Shown piece by piece: positions 19,969-28,568 of a DNA stretch of 64,000 nucleotides (its first letter is position 1; the number at the start of each line of letters is the position of its first letter). The DNA is from Bifidobacterium vespertilionis (lineage in GTDB: Bacteria; Actinomycetota; Actinomycetes; Actinomycetales; Bifidobacteriaceae). Below the pieces are notes generated by a model that was given only the letters and a program-made list of their open reading frames with translations, was not told the origin of the DNA and did not search any database. The translations under genes were made by a program, and so were the position numbers. Where the stretch lies: NCBI RefSeq assembly GCF_008698145.1, contig NZ_RZNZ01000001.1:124001-188000 (forward strand), given 5' to 3'.

Positions 19969-21737
19969 CGGCCGTTCACGGGATCCGTCCGGCCGATCGC
20001 GAGCGGGGCAGCCGCGACTGGCGGCTCATGCCCGTGGCCGCGTTGGTGTGGGCCACGGCGCTGCTCTGCTCATGGACGGGTCTGGGACGGTTGGTCGGCG
20101 GTGCCACATGGATGCTGTGGATGATCTGGGCCGTGGGCGCGGCGGTGACGGTTGCTCTGGCGGCGTGTGCGGCCATGGTGGCCATGGGCGCGGCGCGCGA
20201 AGGCGGCCATGCGATGCCGCAGGCGATTGCGTGCTACGCGGCCGTGGCGGCAGCCGCGGTGTTGGCGGCGGGATGTTCGGCGTGCCTGCACGGATGGATC
20301 TCCTCGTCCAATCCGGTGCAGCGGATCGTCGCCGCATCCGAGCGCGGCGCGTACGTGGGCGCGGCGGTGCGCGTGAGCGGCCCGGCCGTCTCCTCCGACC
20401 GGCGCGGATTCGACTGCCGCACGGACGTCGTGGTCACTGCGCTGCAACGGGACGGGGTTCTGACCTCATCCCGCGCCCAAGCGCGCCTGTACGCCGTCGG
20501 GGACGTCTGCGTGCTGGAGCAGGGCGGCGACTATTGGCTGCGGGGCAAGGTCGAACGGCCCACGTTCGGATCGGCGGACGCGTGGCTCACGGTGTCCGAG
20601 GAGGTCGCCCCATCGCTCATCCGCCGGCCATCCCTGCCCCTGAGGGCCGTGCGCCGGATGCAGGCCGCGTTCCTGCATGTCACCGATGGGCTGGACGATC
20701 AGGGGCGCGTGCTGGTGCCGGGGCTGACGATCGGCATGCTGGGCAGCGAAGTGGCGGACCCGTCCATGCGCGGCGGGTCCGCCCGGGAGCCGGTGGACCC
20801 CGCCTACGCGCAACGTCTCGAGGACGCCTTCCGCGTCAGCGGCATCATGCATCTCATGGCGGTCTCCGGCGGGCATTTCGCACTTGTCGCCGTGCTGGCC
20901 AGACGCCTGTGCGGGCTGCTGCGCGTCGAACGGCCGTGGATGCCCGCCATCGTGGCCGGATCGTATGTGCCGCTCGCCGCGCTCATGGCCCCGTCGGACT
21001 CGGTGCTGCGCGCGATGGCGATGGGGTTCATGGGAGCCCTCGCCCTGCTGATCGGCCGTCGCTCGCAGGGCATGAGCATGCTGTGCGTCACCGCGACCGG
21101 CGTCATCATCATCCGGCCCGGCATGGCCTCGAGTCTGGGATTCGCCCTGTCCTGCGCGGCCGTGGCCGGCATCATCCTGTGGACCGAACCGATCGCCGGA
21201 GGATTGTCCCGCATCATGCCCACCGCACTGGCCGAGGCGATCGGCGTGACCGTGGCCGCGCAGATCCCCGCCCTGCCCCTGCAGGCGCTCATGGATCCGG
21301 ACCTGCCCGTGCTCGGCGTGCTCGCGAACCTCCTGACCGCGCCGGTGGTCTGCCTTGCCACGCTCGCCGGCCTGCTGGGCCTCGCGGTCAGCTGGCTTGC
21401 GCCATCGGCGGGATTCTGCTGTGCGTGGGTCGCCTCCTGCGGCACGCGCGTCATGGAAGCCGTGGCCTTGTGGATCGCCGAATCCCCGTTCGCCGTATTG
21501 CCTTGGGGCAAGGGCCCTGCGGCGGCGATCGCACTGGCCGGGTGCGAAGCCGCCGCCATGCTGGCCGTCCGATGGGCGTTCAGACGTCGTGCGCGTCGGC
21601 GGGGCGCTGCCCGGGAGGATTCGGTTTGCGACGGCCCGGGCGGCGATGGGGGAGCCGAATACCGGCCCTCCCCATCCGAACGGGTGGGCGCATGGCTGGA
21701 GGAAACCCGGCGGATGTTGTCCACCGATGCGGCTTGA
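19965..21737 (+). CDS. comEC: ComEC-like DNA uptake channel protein
   Basis: The 590-residue polytopic membrane protein has an N-terminal pair of helices, a DUF4131-type OB-like extracytoplasmic domain, and a Competence domain that includes IMHLMAVSGGHFALVAVLA. It ends shortly after the last helices with an Arg-rich tail. The C-terminal metallo-beta-lactamase domain found in many ComEC proteins is absent. The role would be translocation of single-stranded DNA. It is translationally coupled to comEA by a 4-bp overlap and lies 9 bp before holA. Confidence 0.9.
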   Translation: MTAVHGIRPADRERGSRDWRLMPVAALVWATALLCSWTGLGRLVGGATWMLWMIWAVGAAVTVALAACAAMVAMGAAREGGHAMPQAIACYAAVAAAAVLAAGCSACLHGWISSSNPVQRIVAASERGAYVGAAVRVSGPAVSSDRRGFDCRTDVVVTALQRDGVLTSSRAQARLYAVGDVCVLEQGGDYWLRGKVERPTFGSADAWLTVSEEVAPSLIRRPSLPLRAVRRMQAAFLHVTDGLDDQGRVLVPGLTIGMLGSEVADPSMRGGSAREPVDPAYAQRLEDAFRVSGIMHLMAVSGGHFALVAVLARRLCGLLRVERPWMPAIVAGSYVPLAALMAPSDSVLRAMAMGFMGALALLIGRRSQGMSMLCVTATGVIIIRPGMASSLGFALSCAAVAGIILWTEPIAGGLSRIMPTALAEAIGVTVAAQIPALPLQALMDPDLPVLGVLANLLTAPVVCLATLAGLLGLAVSWLAPSAGFCCAWVASCGTRVMEAVALWIAESPFAVLPWGKGPAAAIALAGCEAAAMLAVRWAFRRRARRRGAAREDSVCDGPGGDGGAEYRPSPSERVGAWLEETRRMLSTDAA

Positions 21738-21746
21738 TTGGACACC

Positions 21747-22730
21747 ATGGCTCGATCATCGCAACAAGGCAGTGAACCGCCGTTCAGGGTGGTCTTCGGG
21801 GGAGACCCGTACCTCAACGACCGCATGGCGCGCGACCTGCTGCGCAAGGCCGAACAGGCGCGGCCGGACGCCGAATCCATCGAACTCGACGCCTCCACGT
21901 GCGACGCGTACGCCTTCGACGAGGCCGTCAGTCCGTCCCTGCTGAGCGACGTGGCGATCGTGCGCGTGGACAACCTGCAGTCCGCCGACGACAAGCTCGG
22001 CGACGCCATGGCCGCCTACGCCCGCCAGTGCGCGGCCGACCCCGCACACTCCAGCATTGTCATCTGCCGGCACGAGGGCGGCAACAAGGGCAAGCGGATC
22101 GTGGATCGCATCCTTGGCGCCGGTGCCGTGAAGGTGGAGGTGCCGGACCTGAAGAAGGCCGACGCCAAGCTCAACTTCGTCTACCAGTGCTTCGAGCGCG
22201 ACGGCCGCCGCGTGGAGCCTCTCGCCGCCCAGCAGCTCGTCAGCGTGCTCGGCGACAAAACCGGTGAGCTCGCCGCCATGTGCCACCAGCTCGCCTTCGA
22301 CTTCGACGACGATCCGATGACGCTCGAGCGCGTCAACCAGTACCTCACCGCCAACCCGCAGGTCACCGGCTTCATGGTCGCCGACCGCGCCGTGGAGGGG
22401 CGCACCGCGGACGCGATCATCGCCATGCGCTCCGCCGTGGAGCAGGGCATCGAGCCCATCGCGCTGATCGGCGCGCTCGCCAGCAAGCTGCGCACGCTCG
22501 CCAAGGCGTCCGCCGTGCGCGCCGGCGTCATCAGCAACGCGGAGGCGAAAGTGAACCCGTGGGTCCTCCGGAACGCCACGCGCCAGCTGGGCGGATGGAC
22601 ATCGGCCGGCCTCGCCCGGTGCATCCGCACGCTCGCATGGGCCGACGAGCAAAGCAAGACGAACGGCGGGGACCCGCTGTACGCACTGGAAACCAGCATC
22701 GAACTGATCAGCAGGAAGGGACAGCGGTAG
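21747..22730 (+). CDS. holA: DNA polymerase III subunit delta
   Basis: The 327-residue protein matches HolA, which opens the beta clamp within the clamp loader. The beginning, FRVVFGGDPYLNDRMARDLL, fits the degenerate nucleotide-binding domain I, and the helical C-terminal domain III follows. The usual comEC-holA neighbourhood supports the call. The ATG at 21747 is chosen over the TTG directly after the comEC stop. The gap to tsaE is 2 bp. Confidence 0.93.
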   Translation: MARSSQQGSEPPFRVVFGGDPYLNDRMARDLLRKAEQARPDAESIELDASTCDAYAFDEAVSPSLLSDVAIVRVDNLQSADDKLGDAMAAYARQCAADPAHSSIVICRHEGGNKGKRIVDRILGAGAVKVEVPDLKKADAKLNFVYQCFERDGRRVEPLAAQQLVSVLGDKTGELAAMCHQLAFDFDDDPMTLERVNQYLTANPQVTGFMVADRAVEGRTADAIIAMRSAVEQGIEPIALIGALASKLRTLAKASAVRAGVISNAEAKVNPWVLRNATRQLGGWTSAGLARCIRTLAWADEQSKTNGGDPLYALETSIELISRKGQR

Positions 22731-22732
22731 GC

Positions 22733-23323
22733 ATGACCGGCACAGACAACCAATCCATCACCATCGAGGCGCCCACCGGCGAGGACATGCGGGCCCTCGG
22801 CGAGCGCGTGGCCGGACTGCTCCGCGGCGGCGACGTGCTGCTCCTGTCCGGGCCGCTCGGCGCCGGCAAGACCACTTTCGCCCAGGGCATCGGCAGGGGT
22901 CTGGGCATAGCCGAACCCATCGTCTCGCCCACCTTCACCATCGCCCGCGAGCTCGCCGGCCGGTTCCGCGACGGATCGCCGGCCCATCTGGTGCACGTGG
23001 ACGCCTACCGGCTCGGCGGCTCCGGCTACGCGCCCGGACAGGACGCCAGGGACGCGCTGCTGGACGAGCTCGAATCACTGGGCCTCGACGAGGAACTCGA
23101 GGATCCCCAGGACGACACCGTGGTGCTCATGGAATGGGGCGAGCAGATGGCCGCCGCGCTGATCGACGAACGACTGGAAATCCACATCGACCGTCCGGCC
23201 CCGGATACGGACGGCGGAGCGGGTTCATCGGCGGCCCTGCAGGACCCGACCAGCGATGGGACTAGAATCGTCACCTTGGTGCCGGTCGGCGGCAATTGGG
23301 CCGATCGCATCGCAACACTCTGA
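22733..23323 (+). CDS. tsaE: tRNA t6A biosynthesis ATPase TsaE
   Basis: The 196-residue ATPase acts with TsaB and TsaD to make N6-threonylcarbamoyl-adenosine at position 37 of ANN-decoding tRNAs. Walker A LSGPLGAGKTTF is near 38-49. The family motif SPTFTIARE follows, then HVDAYRL and LMEWGE near the Walker B position. It is longer than Escherichia coli TsaE because of a linker around 100-125 and a C-terminal tail. It follows holA by 2 bp. Its stop codon lies inside the tandem repeat that precedes tsaB. Confidence 0.93.
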   Translation: MTGTDNQSITIEAPTGEDMRALGERVAGLLRGGDVLLLSGPLGAGKTTFAQGIGRGLGIAEPIVSPTFTIARELAGRFRDGSPAHLVHVDAYRLGGSGYAPGQDARDALLDELESLGLDEELEDPQDDTVVLMEWGEQMAAALIDERLEIHIDRPAPDTDGGAGSSAALQDPTSDGTRIVTLVPVGGNWADRIATL

Positions 23324-23365
23324 ACGTTTGGAACAGGAACGTTTGGAACAGGAACGCTTGGATAG
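23322..23365 (+). repeat. 15-bp tandem repeat before tsaB
   Basis: Two perfect copies of GAACGTTTGGAACAG and a third degenerate copy overlap the tsaE stop and end 10 bp before the tsaB start. The array sits just upstream of the tsaB ribosome site. Confidence 0.85.
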
Positions 23366-23375
23366 GGAGGCACGC

Positions 23376-24206
23376 ATGGCGGCAACGCTGGTGATCGACA
23401 CCTCATACGGTTCCACCGTGGGCATCGTGGGGCACGAGCCGATCGTGGAGGCCGATTCGCGCACCCATGTGGAGAAACTGCAGGTCAACATCGCGCGCGC
23501 CACCAAGGCCGCCGGACTCGAACCCGGCGACATCGACCGCATCATCGTGGGACTGGGCCCCGCGCCCTTCACCGGGCTGAGGGCCGGCATCGTGACCGCC
23601 AAGGCGCTCGCCTTCGCCACGGGGGCCGAACTGATCGGACAGAACGTGCTCGAGCCGCAGGCGCAGTGGAACCCCATCCGGCGCGGCGGCGACGGGCATG
23701 CCGCGAACCCCGGGGCCACGCGCGTGCTCACGCTCGCCGTGAACGACGCCCGACGCCGGCAGTTGTACTTCGAACTGTGCGACCAGCAACCTCAGGCCGC
23801 GCCCGCCGCGGGCAATGGCACCCCCGCACGCCCCGTCCAGAGCGAACCGCTGATCGCCATGGACATCGACTATCCGGCGAACATCGCCAGCCGCGTCAAC
23901 GACGCCGTGAAGACCTACGCGGCCGCCCATCCCGAATGCGCCGTAACCGTGGACGTGATCGGCCACGGCGCCGCCAAGTACGCCAGCGAGCTCGCCGGCA
24001 TCGAACACCTTGGCGACGTCGTTGACGCCTCCGTGCTCGACCAGGGCGAACAGGGGCTCGGCATCTTCGCGCTCGACGCCATACTGGCCCACGATGCCAG
24101 GCCGGACGCGCCCGTGGAGCCCCTCTACCTGCGCAGGCCGGACGCCGAGGTGCCCAACCCGCTCAAGCACGTGCTGGGCCACGGCGGCACCCGCAAGGAC
24201 GACTGA
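23376..24206 (+). CDS. tsaB: tRNA t6A biosynthesis protein TsaB
   Basis: The 276-residue TsaB is a degenerate ASKHA-fold scaffold that dimerises with TsaD. Its N-terminus TLVIDTSYGSTVGIVGH and VGLGPAPFTGLRAGI near 65-79 are diagnostic. The start at 23376 follows GGGAGG; the frame is open earlier through the tandem repeat but without homology. It is co-directional with tsaE, rimI and tsaD, so all t6A genes are probably one operon. Confidence 0.93.
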   Translation: MAATLVIDTSYGSTVGIVGHEPIVEADSRTHVEKLQVNIARATKAAGLEPGDIDRIIVGLGPAPFTGLRAGIVTAKALAFATGAELIGQNVLEPQAQWNPIRRGGDGHAANPGATRVLTLAVNDARRRQLYFELCDQQPQAAPAAGNGTPARPVQSEPLIAMDIDYPANIASRVNDAVKTYAAAHPECAVTVDVIGHGAAKYASELAGIEHLGDVVDASVLDQGEQGLGIFALDAILAHDARPDAPVEPLYLRRPDAEVPNPLKHVLGHGGTRKDD

Positions 24207-24210
24207 GCCC

Positions 24211-24819
24211 ATGATCATCGACATGAACGAACTGGGCTTCGAACGCTCGGTAGCCGCCGTGCGCGCACTGGAGGTCGAACTGTTCGGCCGCCACGCATGG
24301 AGCGAGAACCTGATCCGCGGCGAGCTCTCCGCCCCCGCGCGCACCTACGTGTTCAGCGTGGACGACGGCCCAGACACGGACGCGGACCCGCGCAGGAGAA
24401 CGGTCCGCGGATTCGCCGGCTACTGGTACGACGGCGACGACGCGGAGATCATGGACGTGGGCGTGGCCAAGGCAAGCCAGCGCCGGGGAATCGCCGCCGC
24501 GCTCATGGGGGAGATCATCCGACGCGCGCGCAACCAGGGCGCGCGGCGCATGCTGCTTGAGGTCGCCGTGAACAACGACCCGGCCCTCGCCCTCTACCGG
24601 CGCTTCGGATTCGAACCCATAGGCCTGAGAAAGCGCTACTACCAGCCCGAAGGCATCGACGCGCACGTCATGGCGCTGGATCTGAACCCGCGACCCGTGG
24701 GCTTCCAGCCCTCAACGGGCACAGGGACGGAAACACCCGCACAGGCGGACGACGCGCATACATGCAGCACACGCACAGACGACAACACGCGCACAGACAA
24801 GGAAGGAACCGCGCAATGA
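24211..24819 (+). CDS. rimI: ribosomal protein alanine N-acetyltransferase-like GNAT
   Basis: The 202-residue GNAT acetyltransferase has the acetyl-CoA binding motif QRRGIAAALM near 90-99, preceded by MDVGVAKAS, and the C-terminal NNDPALALYRRFGFEPIG. RimI acetylates the N-terminus of ribosomal protein S18 and is typically encoded between tsaB and tsaD. The last 45 residues form a Thr/Asp-rich extension not present in E. coli RimI. The stop overlaps the tsaD ATG by 4 bp. Confidence 0.9.
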   Translation: MIIDMNELGFERSVAAVRALEVELFGRHAWSENLIRGELSAPARTYVFSVDDGPDTDADPRRRTVRGFAGYWYDGDDAEIMDVGVAKASQRRGIAAALMGEIIRRARNQGARRMLLEVAVNNDPALALYRRFGFEPIGLRKRYYQPEGIDAHVMALDLNPRPVGFQPSTGTGTETPAQADDAHTCSTRTDDNTRTDKEGTAQ

Positions 24820-25859
24820 GCGAACCCGTGGTGCTCGGCATCGAATCAACCTGCGACGAAACCGCCGCCGCCATCGTGCGCGGCCGTGAACTCCTCTCCA
24901 ACGTCGTCGCCTCATCCATGGAGGAACACGCCCGCTACGGCGGCGTCATCCCCGAAATCGCCTCGCGCGCCCACGCCGAAGCCTTCGTGCCGTGCGTCTC
25001 CAAGGCGCTCGCGGAAGCGAACATGGACCTTGCGGACGTGGACGCCATCGCCGTGTCCACGGGCCCCGGGCTGGCCGGATGCCTCGCCGTGGGCGTCTCC
25101 GGCGCCAAGGCGCTCGCATGGGCCGCGAACAAGCCGATCTACGGCATCAACCACGTGATCGGCCACATCGCCGTCACCCAGCTGCAGTTCGGCCCGTTCC
25201 CGCCGGACACGCTGGCGCTCATTGTCTCCGGCGGCCACACGTCCCTGCTGCACGTGCAGGACGTGGCTCGGCATGTGGACGTGGTGGGCACCACGCTGGA
25301 CGACGCCGCGGGGGAGTGCTTCGACAAGGTGGCCCGCCTGCTCGGCTTCCCGTATCCGGGCGGCCCACACATCGACCGCCACGCGCAGAACGGCGATCCG
25401 CACGCCATCAGGGTGCCGCAGGGCCTCACGCAGGGCCAGGCCGGCGCCAGGCACCCGTATGATTTCAGCTTCTCCGGCGTCAAGACCGCCGTGGCCCGCT
25501 GGATCGAGACCCAGCAGGCCGCCGGACGCGACGTGCCCGTGGACGACGTGTGCGCCTCGCTGGCCGATTCGGTGGCCACCGTGCTCGCCAGAAAGGCCAT
25601 GCGCGGTTGCGAGCAGTACGGTTCAAAGACCCTGATCGTGGGCGGTGGATTCTCCGCCAATTCCCAGCTGCGCGCCAAACTGCTCGAATACGGCGAGCGC
25701 TGCGGCGTCGAGGTGCGTATCCCGCGGATCAAGCTGTGCACGGACAACGGCGCGATGGTGGCCATGCTCGGCGTGAATCTGGTGGAGGCCGGCGTGGCCC
25801 CCTCTGCGCCCGACTTCGCGATCGATTCCGCCATGCCGATGGACAAAATCTCCATGTGA
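24816..25859 (+). CDS. tsaD: tRNA N6-adenosine threonylcarbamoyltransferase
   Basis: The 347-residue catalytic subunit transfers the threonylcarbamoyl group onto A37. Motifs are VLGIESTCDETAAAIV at 5-20, metal-binding HAEAF, VSGGHTSLLHV and VGGGFSANSQLR. The start, an ATG at 24816, is set by the overlap with rimI and a GGAAGGA site. The length is normal for bacterial TsaD. Confidence 0.96.
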   Translation: MSEPVVLGIESTCDETAAAIVRGRELLSNVVASSMEEHARYGGVIPEIASRAHAEAFVPCVSKALAEANMDLADVDAIAVSTGPGLAGCLAVGVSGAKALAWAANKPIYGINHVIGHIAVTQLQFGPFPPDTLALIVSGGHTSLLHVQDVARHVDVVGTTLDDAAGECFDKVARLLGFPYPGGPHIDRHAQNGDPHAIRVPQGLTQGQAGARHPYDFSFSGVKTAVARWIETQQAAGRDVPVDDVCASLADSVATVLARKAMRGCEQYGSKTLIVGGGFSANSQLRAKLLEYGERCGVEVRIPRIKLCTDNGAMVAMLGVNLVEAGVAPSAPDFAIDSAMPMDKISM

Positions 25860-25897
25860 GTCCGCCGGTGCTGGACCGCAAGGAGGCCGGCGGAACC

Positions 25898-25903
25898 TAT
25901 AAT
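25898..25903 (+). promoter_or_regulatory. -10 box of the toxin-antitoxin-like pair
   Basis: A perfect TATAAT lies 33 bp upstream of the TTG start at 25936. No good -35 is visible at 17 bp. Confidence 0.5.
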
Positions 25904-25935
25904 GAAAGCGGCATTCGTACGGGAAGGAGGTCGAT

Positions 25936-26301
25936 TTGATCGGGATCCATGATTTTCGCAGTCTGGAGGAATACCGACAATGGCTGCGCATGTATCGTCT
26001 CTTCCGCGACTATCCCATTGACGTCATCCGTTCCAAGGGAAGAGAACGTTTGCCGCGTGTGGCTAGGCATGTGAATGGTGAATACTATGAACGGTTGGTG
26101 CGGGATTGGGATGCCGTCTTGTCCGATGCCGATCCCGATCGGCTGCGTGATGTTGCATTGGAGATTTCGCAGTATGGCGCGGATATGCGTCAGATCAATC
26201 CGTTCAAGGGCATCATGAGCGAAGAGGATCGGCTGCAGGTGATTAAGGATTCCAGGGATGAACAGAGACGAGTTCTATCATCTGCTGAGAGCCTCGTCTA
26301 G
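25936..26301 (+). CDS. small protein, first gene of a toxin-antitoxin-like pair
   Basis: I do not recognise the 121-residue product. It is charged, predicted all-helical and rich in Arg and Asp, with LEEYRQWLRMYRLFRDYPID near the start. It begins at a TTG that is well supported by GGAAGGAGG six bases upstream. It overlaps the next gene, a nucleotidyltransferase-like frame, by 44 bp. A small gene overlapping a nucleotidyltransferase is the usual layout of type II or type IV (AbiE-like) toxin-antitoxin systems, so an antitoxin role is plausible. Codon use is less GC-biased than in the surrounding operons. Confidence 0.7.
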   Translation: MIGIHDFRSLEEYRQWLRMYRLFRDYPIDVIRSKGRERLPRVARHVNGEYYERLVRDWDAVLSDADPDRLRDVALEISQYGADMRQINPFKGIMSEEDRLQVIKDSRDEQRRVLSSAESLV

Positions 26302-26887
26302 GATCATCGAAGAGGTTCGCAGTCAACGTGGCATTGATGTCGAAAGGAATCCGGCCACGTTGCTGGTTCTGGGGTCGCAGTCGATTCTGGGTTCTTGGCA
26401 CGAGGACTATCTGCCCGAGTCGGTAACGACATCGATCGAGATGGATCTCGCCGTGTTGCCCTCGGAATTGGACGAGTGTTGTTTCGATGATCCGGCACAG
26501 GAACTGGCGGACTATGTGGAGGGCTCGATCGGCGAGGATTCGTGGTTTGAGGATGAATTTGACATCTACGCACAAGCGGTTGACGAAACCACGGCAGTGC
26601 TTCCGGAAGGATGGAAGCGGAGGCTGGTAAGGGTCGATGGGCGTGACCACGGCATCTCCTCTGTGGTACTGTGCCTCGGTCCGTATGATTTATGCGCCGC
26701 CAAACTGGCCAGATAGGCGGAAAAGGATCGCAGATATATCGCGGCCCTCGTCGATGGCGGCGATATTAGCCTTGATGAGCTGCGTCGACGTCTGGATATG
26801 GTGCGTGATCCCAGAATGACAATTGCCTTGCGCGCACAGGCGGTTGATTTCATCAGGGCCTTGGAGCATTCCAGACCAACGCACTGA
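26258..26887 (+). pseudogene. DUF6036/nucleotidyltransferase-like gene interrupted by an amber codon
   Basis: The frame encodes 152 residues, then TAG at 26714-26716, then continues in the same frame for 56 more codons to a TGA at 26887. The continuation, AEKDRRYIAALVDGGDI, fits the place after DLCAAKLAR where nucleotidyltransferase-like (DUF6036) proteins read KLxxxREKDxxFV. The N-terminal part has LVLGSQSILGSW and a downstream SIEMDL, resembling the GS and acidic motifs of polymerase-beta-type nucleotidyltransferases. A nonsense mutation is the simplest reading. Readthrough or an assembly error are alternatives. Family assignment rests on motif recall. Confidence 0.7.
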
Positions 26888-26902
26888 CGCGCCGAAGGAA
26901 CC

Positions 26903-27328
26903 TCAGTCCTTGAACGTGACGTCGCAAAAATCCCGCCAATCGGGGCGAGGCTGCCCGGCGGCCGCAGCGGAGCGGATGGCCCCGTAGAAATGCAGCTTGC
27001 GCAGGATGTGCGCATGCGCTTCGGCCAGCAGCCGCTCCTGCTCCACAATCGCCGCGCGCCGGGACTCGAGCAGGTCCATGATCTCGTCGATGTGCCCCGC
27101 CTCATCCGCCTCGTACGTGAAGAAGAGCTTGATGTCCTCGATGCTCATGCCGGCGTCCTTGAAGCAGCGGATCGATCCCAGTTGGCCGATGTGGCAGTCC
27201 CTATAGACGCGCTGGCCCGTTTCCGTGCGCCCCACGTCGGTGAGCAGACCGGCATCCTCGTAGTAGCGCAGCGTCGACGGCTGCATGTGGAATTTTCTGG
27301 CGACCTCGCGGATGGTGTATTCGGCCAT
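26903..27328 (-). CDS. MerR-family transcriptional regulator
   Basis: The 141-residue regulator has an N-terminal winged helix-turn-helix beginning YTIREVARKFHMQPSTLRYY and a coiled-coil dimerisation helix (about 90-120). No Cys-rich metal site is present, so it is a non-metal MerR type similar to regulators of aldo-keto reductase genes. It is divergent from the reductase at 27457, and the operator-like dyad at 27389-27406 lies between them. The start at 27328 follows AAAGGAAG; an upstream frame to 27415 would run through the operator. Confidence 0.88.
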   Translation of the reverse strand: MAEYTIREVARKFHMQPSTLRYYEDAGLLTDVGRTETGQRVYRDCHIGQLGSIRCFKDAGMSIEDIKLFFTYEADEAGHIDEIMDLLESRRAAIVEQERLLAEAHAHILRKLHFYGAIRSAAAAGQPRPDWRDFCDVTFKD

Positions 27329-27388
27329 GGGCACGCTTCCTTTCACGGTTCCTTTCATGGATTGGCCCGATCGTTCGGGCCGATTTGC

Positions 27389-27406
27389 CTTCAAGTTTAC
27401 TTGAAG
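27389..27406. promoter_or_regulatory. MerR operator-like dyad in a divergent promoter
   Basis: CTTCAAG-TTTA-CTTGAAG is a perfect 7-bp dyad. It follows a TTGCCT (-35-like, 27385-27390) and precedes AATCAT (27411), giving the long spacer typical of MerR-controlled promoters for the aldo-keto reductase gene. Confidence 0.6.
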
Positions 27407-27456
27407 TGCAATCATGATGGGGTCGGATTCCGAACGTCCAGTACGAAGGAGAACAC

Positions 27457-28473
27457 ATGTTCGAACCCACCGCCGCGTACCAGCCTGCGCCCGGTCGCTA
27501 CGACTCCATGACCTACAACCGCTGCGGCGCCAGCGGCCTCAAACTGCCGGCCGTGAGCCTGGGCACCTGGCACAACTTCGGCGACCACAACCCGTACGAG
27601 CAGATGAAGCAGCTCCTGTTCACCGCGTTCGACAACGGCATCACCCATTTCGACATCGCCAACAACTACGGTCCCGAGCCGGGCCGCGCCGAGAAGAACG
27701 TGGGCCGCATCGTCCGAGAGTACTTCGCCGACCATCGCGACGAGCTCATCATCAGCACCAAGGCCGGCTATGAGATGTGGGCTGGCCCCTACGGGGACAA
27801 GGGCAGCCGCAAGTACCTGCTTGCCAGCCTGGACCAGAGCCTCAAGCGTCTGGGGCTTGATTACGTGGACATCTTCTACCACCACCGCCCGGATCCGGAG
27901 ACCCCGCTCGAGGAGACCATGGGCGCCCTCGCCCAGGCCGTCAGCTCCGGCAAGGCGCTGTACGTGGGCCTGTCCAACTACGACGGCCCCACCATGGAGA
28001 AGGCCGCGGCCATCCTGAACGAGCTGCATGTGCCGTTCGTCATCAACCAGAACAAGTACAACATCATCGACCGCACGGTGGAGCGCAACGGCCTCAAGGA
28101 GGCCGCGAGCCGCGTCGGCAAGGGTCTGATCACCTTCTGCCCGCTTGCCCAGGGCCTGCTCACCAATCGCTATCTGGACGGCGTGCCTGCGGACAGCCGC
28201 ATAGCCACCGACGGCCGCTTCCTCAAGAGCAACGCCCTGACCCCCGAGCGCCTCCAGCAGATCCGCGACCTCAACGCCATCGCGCTTGACCGTGGCCAGA
28301 CCCTGGCGGAGATGTCCCTCGCCTGGCTGCTGCACGACGGCAAGGTCACCAGCGTGCTCATCGGCGCCTCCAAGCCCCAGCAGATCCTGGACAACATCGG
28401 CGCGCTGAAGAACACCACGTTCAGCCACGACGAACTGGAACGCATCGACGAGATCGCCGCGCGGCAGATCTGA
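27457..28473 (+). CDS. aldo-keto reductase, YghZ-like
   Basis: The 338-residue NADPH-dependent reductase belongs to the AKR family close to YghZ (L-glyceraldehyde 3-phosphate reductase). The TIM-barrel active-site residues are visible as FDIANNYGP (Asp, Tyr), STKAGYEMW (Lys) and YHHRPD (His), with NADP-binding LIGASKPQQILDN near the C-terminus. A GAAGGAG site precedes the start. It is probably controlled by the divergent MerR protein in response to an aldehyde or oxidative signal, which is an inference. Confidence 0.9.
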   Translation: MFEPTAAYQPAPGRYDSMTYNRCGASGLKLPAVSLGTWHNFGDHNPYEQMKQLLFTAFDNGITHFDIANNYGPEPGRAEKNVGRIVREYFADHRDELIISTKAGYEMWAGPYGDKGSRKYLLASLDQSLKRLGLDYVDIFYHHRPDPETPLEETMGALAQAVSSGKALYVGLSNYDGPTMEKAAAILNELHVPFVINQNKYNIIDRTVERNGLKEAASRVGKGLITFCPLAQGLLTNRYLDGVPADSRIATDGRFLKSNALTPERLQQIRDLNAIALDRGQTLAEMSLAWLLHDGKVTSVLIGASKPQQILDNIGALKNTTFSHDELERIDEIAARQI

Positions 28474-28498
28474 GACCCGAACGGGGCGTGAATGACAA

Positions 28499-28540
28499 CG
28501 GGCCCGGACGACATCCGAATGGGGATGCGGTCCGGGCCCG
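28499..28540. terminator. bidirectional terminator between aldo-keto reductase and kup
   Basis: CGGGCCCGGAC (28499-28509) is perfectly inverted at 28530-28540, with CTTGTTG on the plus side. It separates two convergent genes. Confidence 0.75.
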
Positions 28541-28568
28541 CTTGTTGCCGTGCGGCGTGCGGCGCCGG

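Noticed and set aside
26714..26716. Programmed readthrough or pyrrolysine at the amber codon
   Set aside because: No pyl genes or PYLIS-like element are seen and TAG readthrough is not known for this family; a nonsense mutation is simpler.
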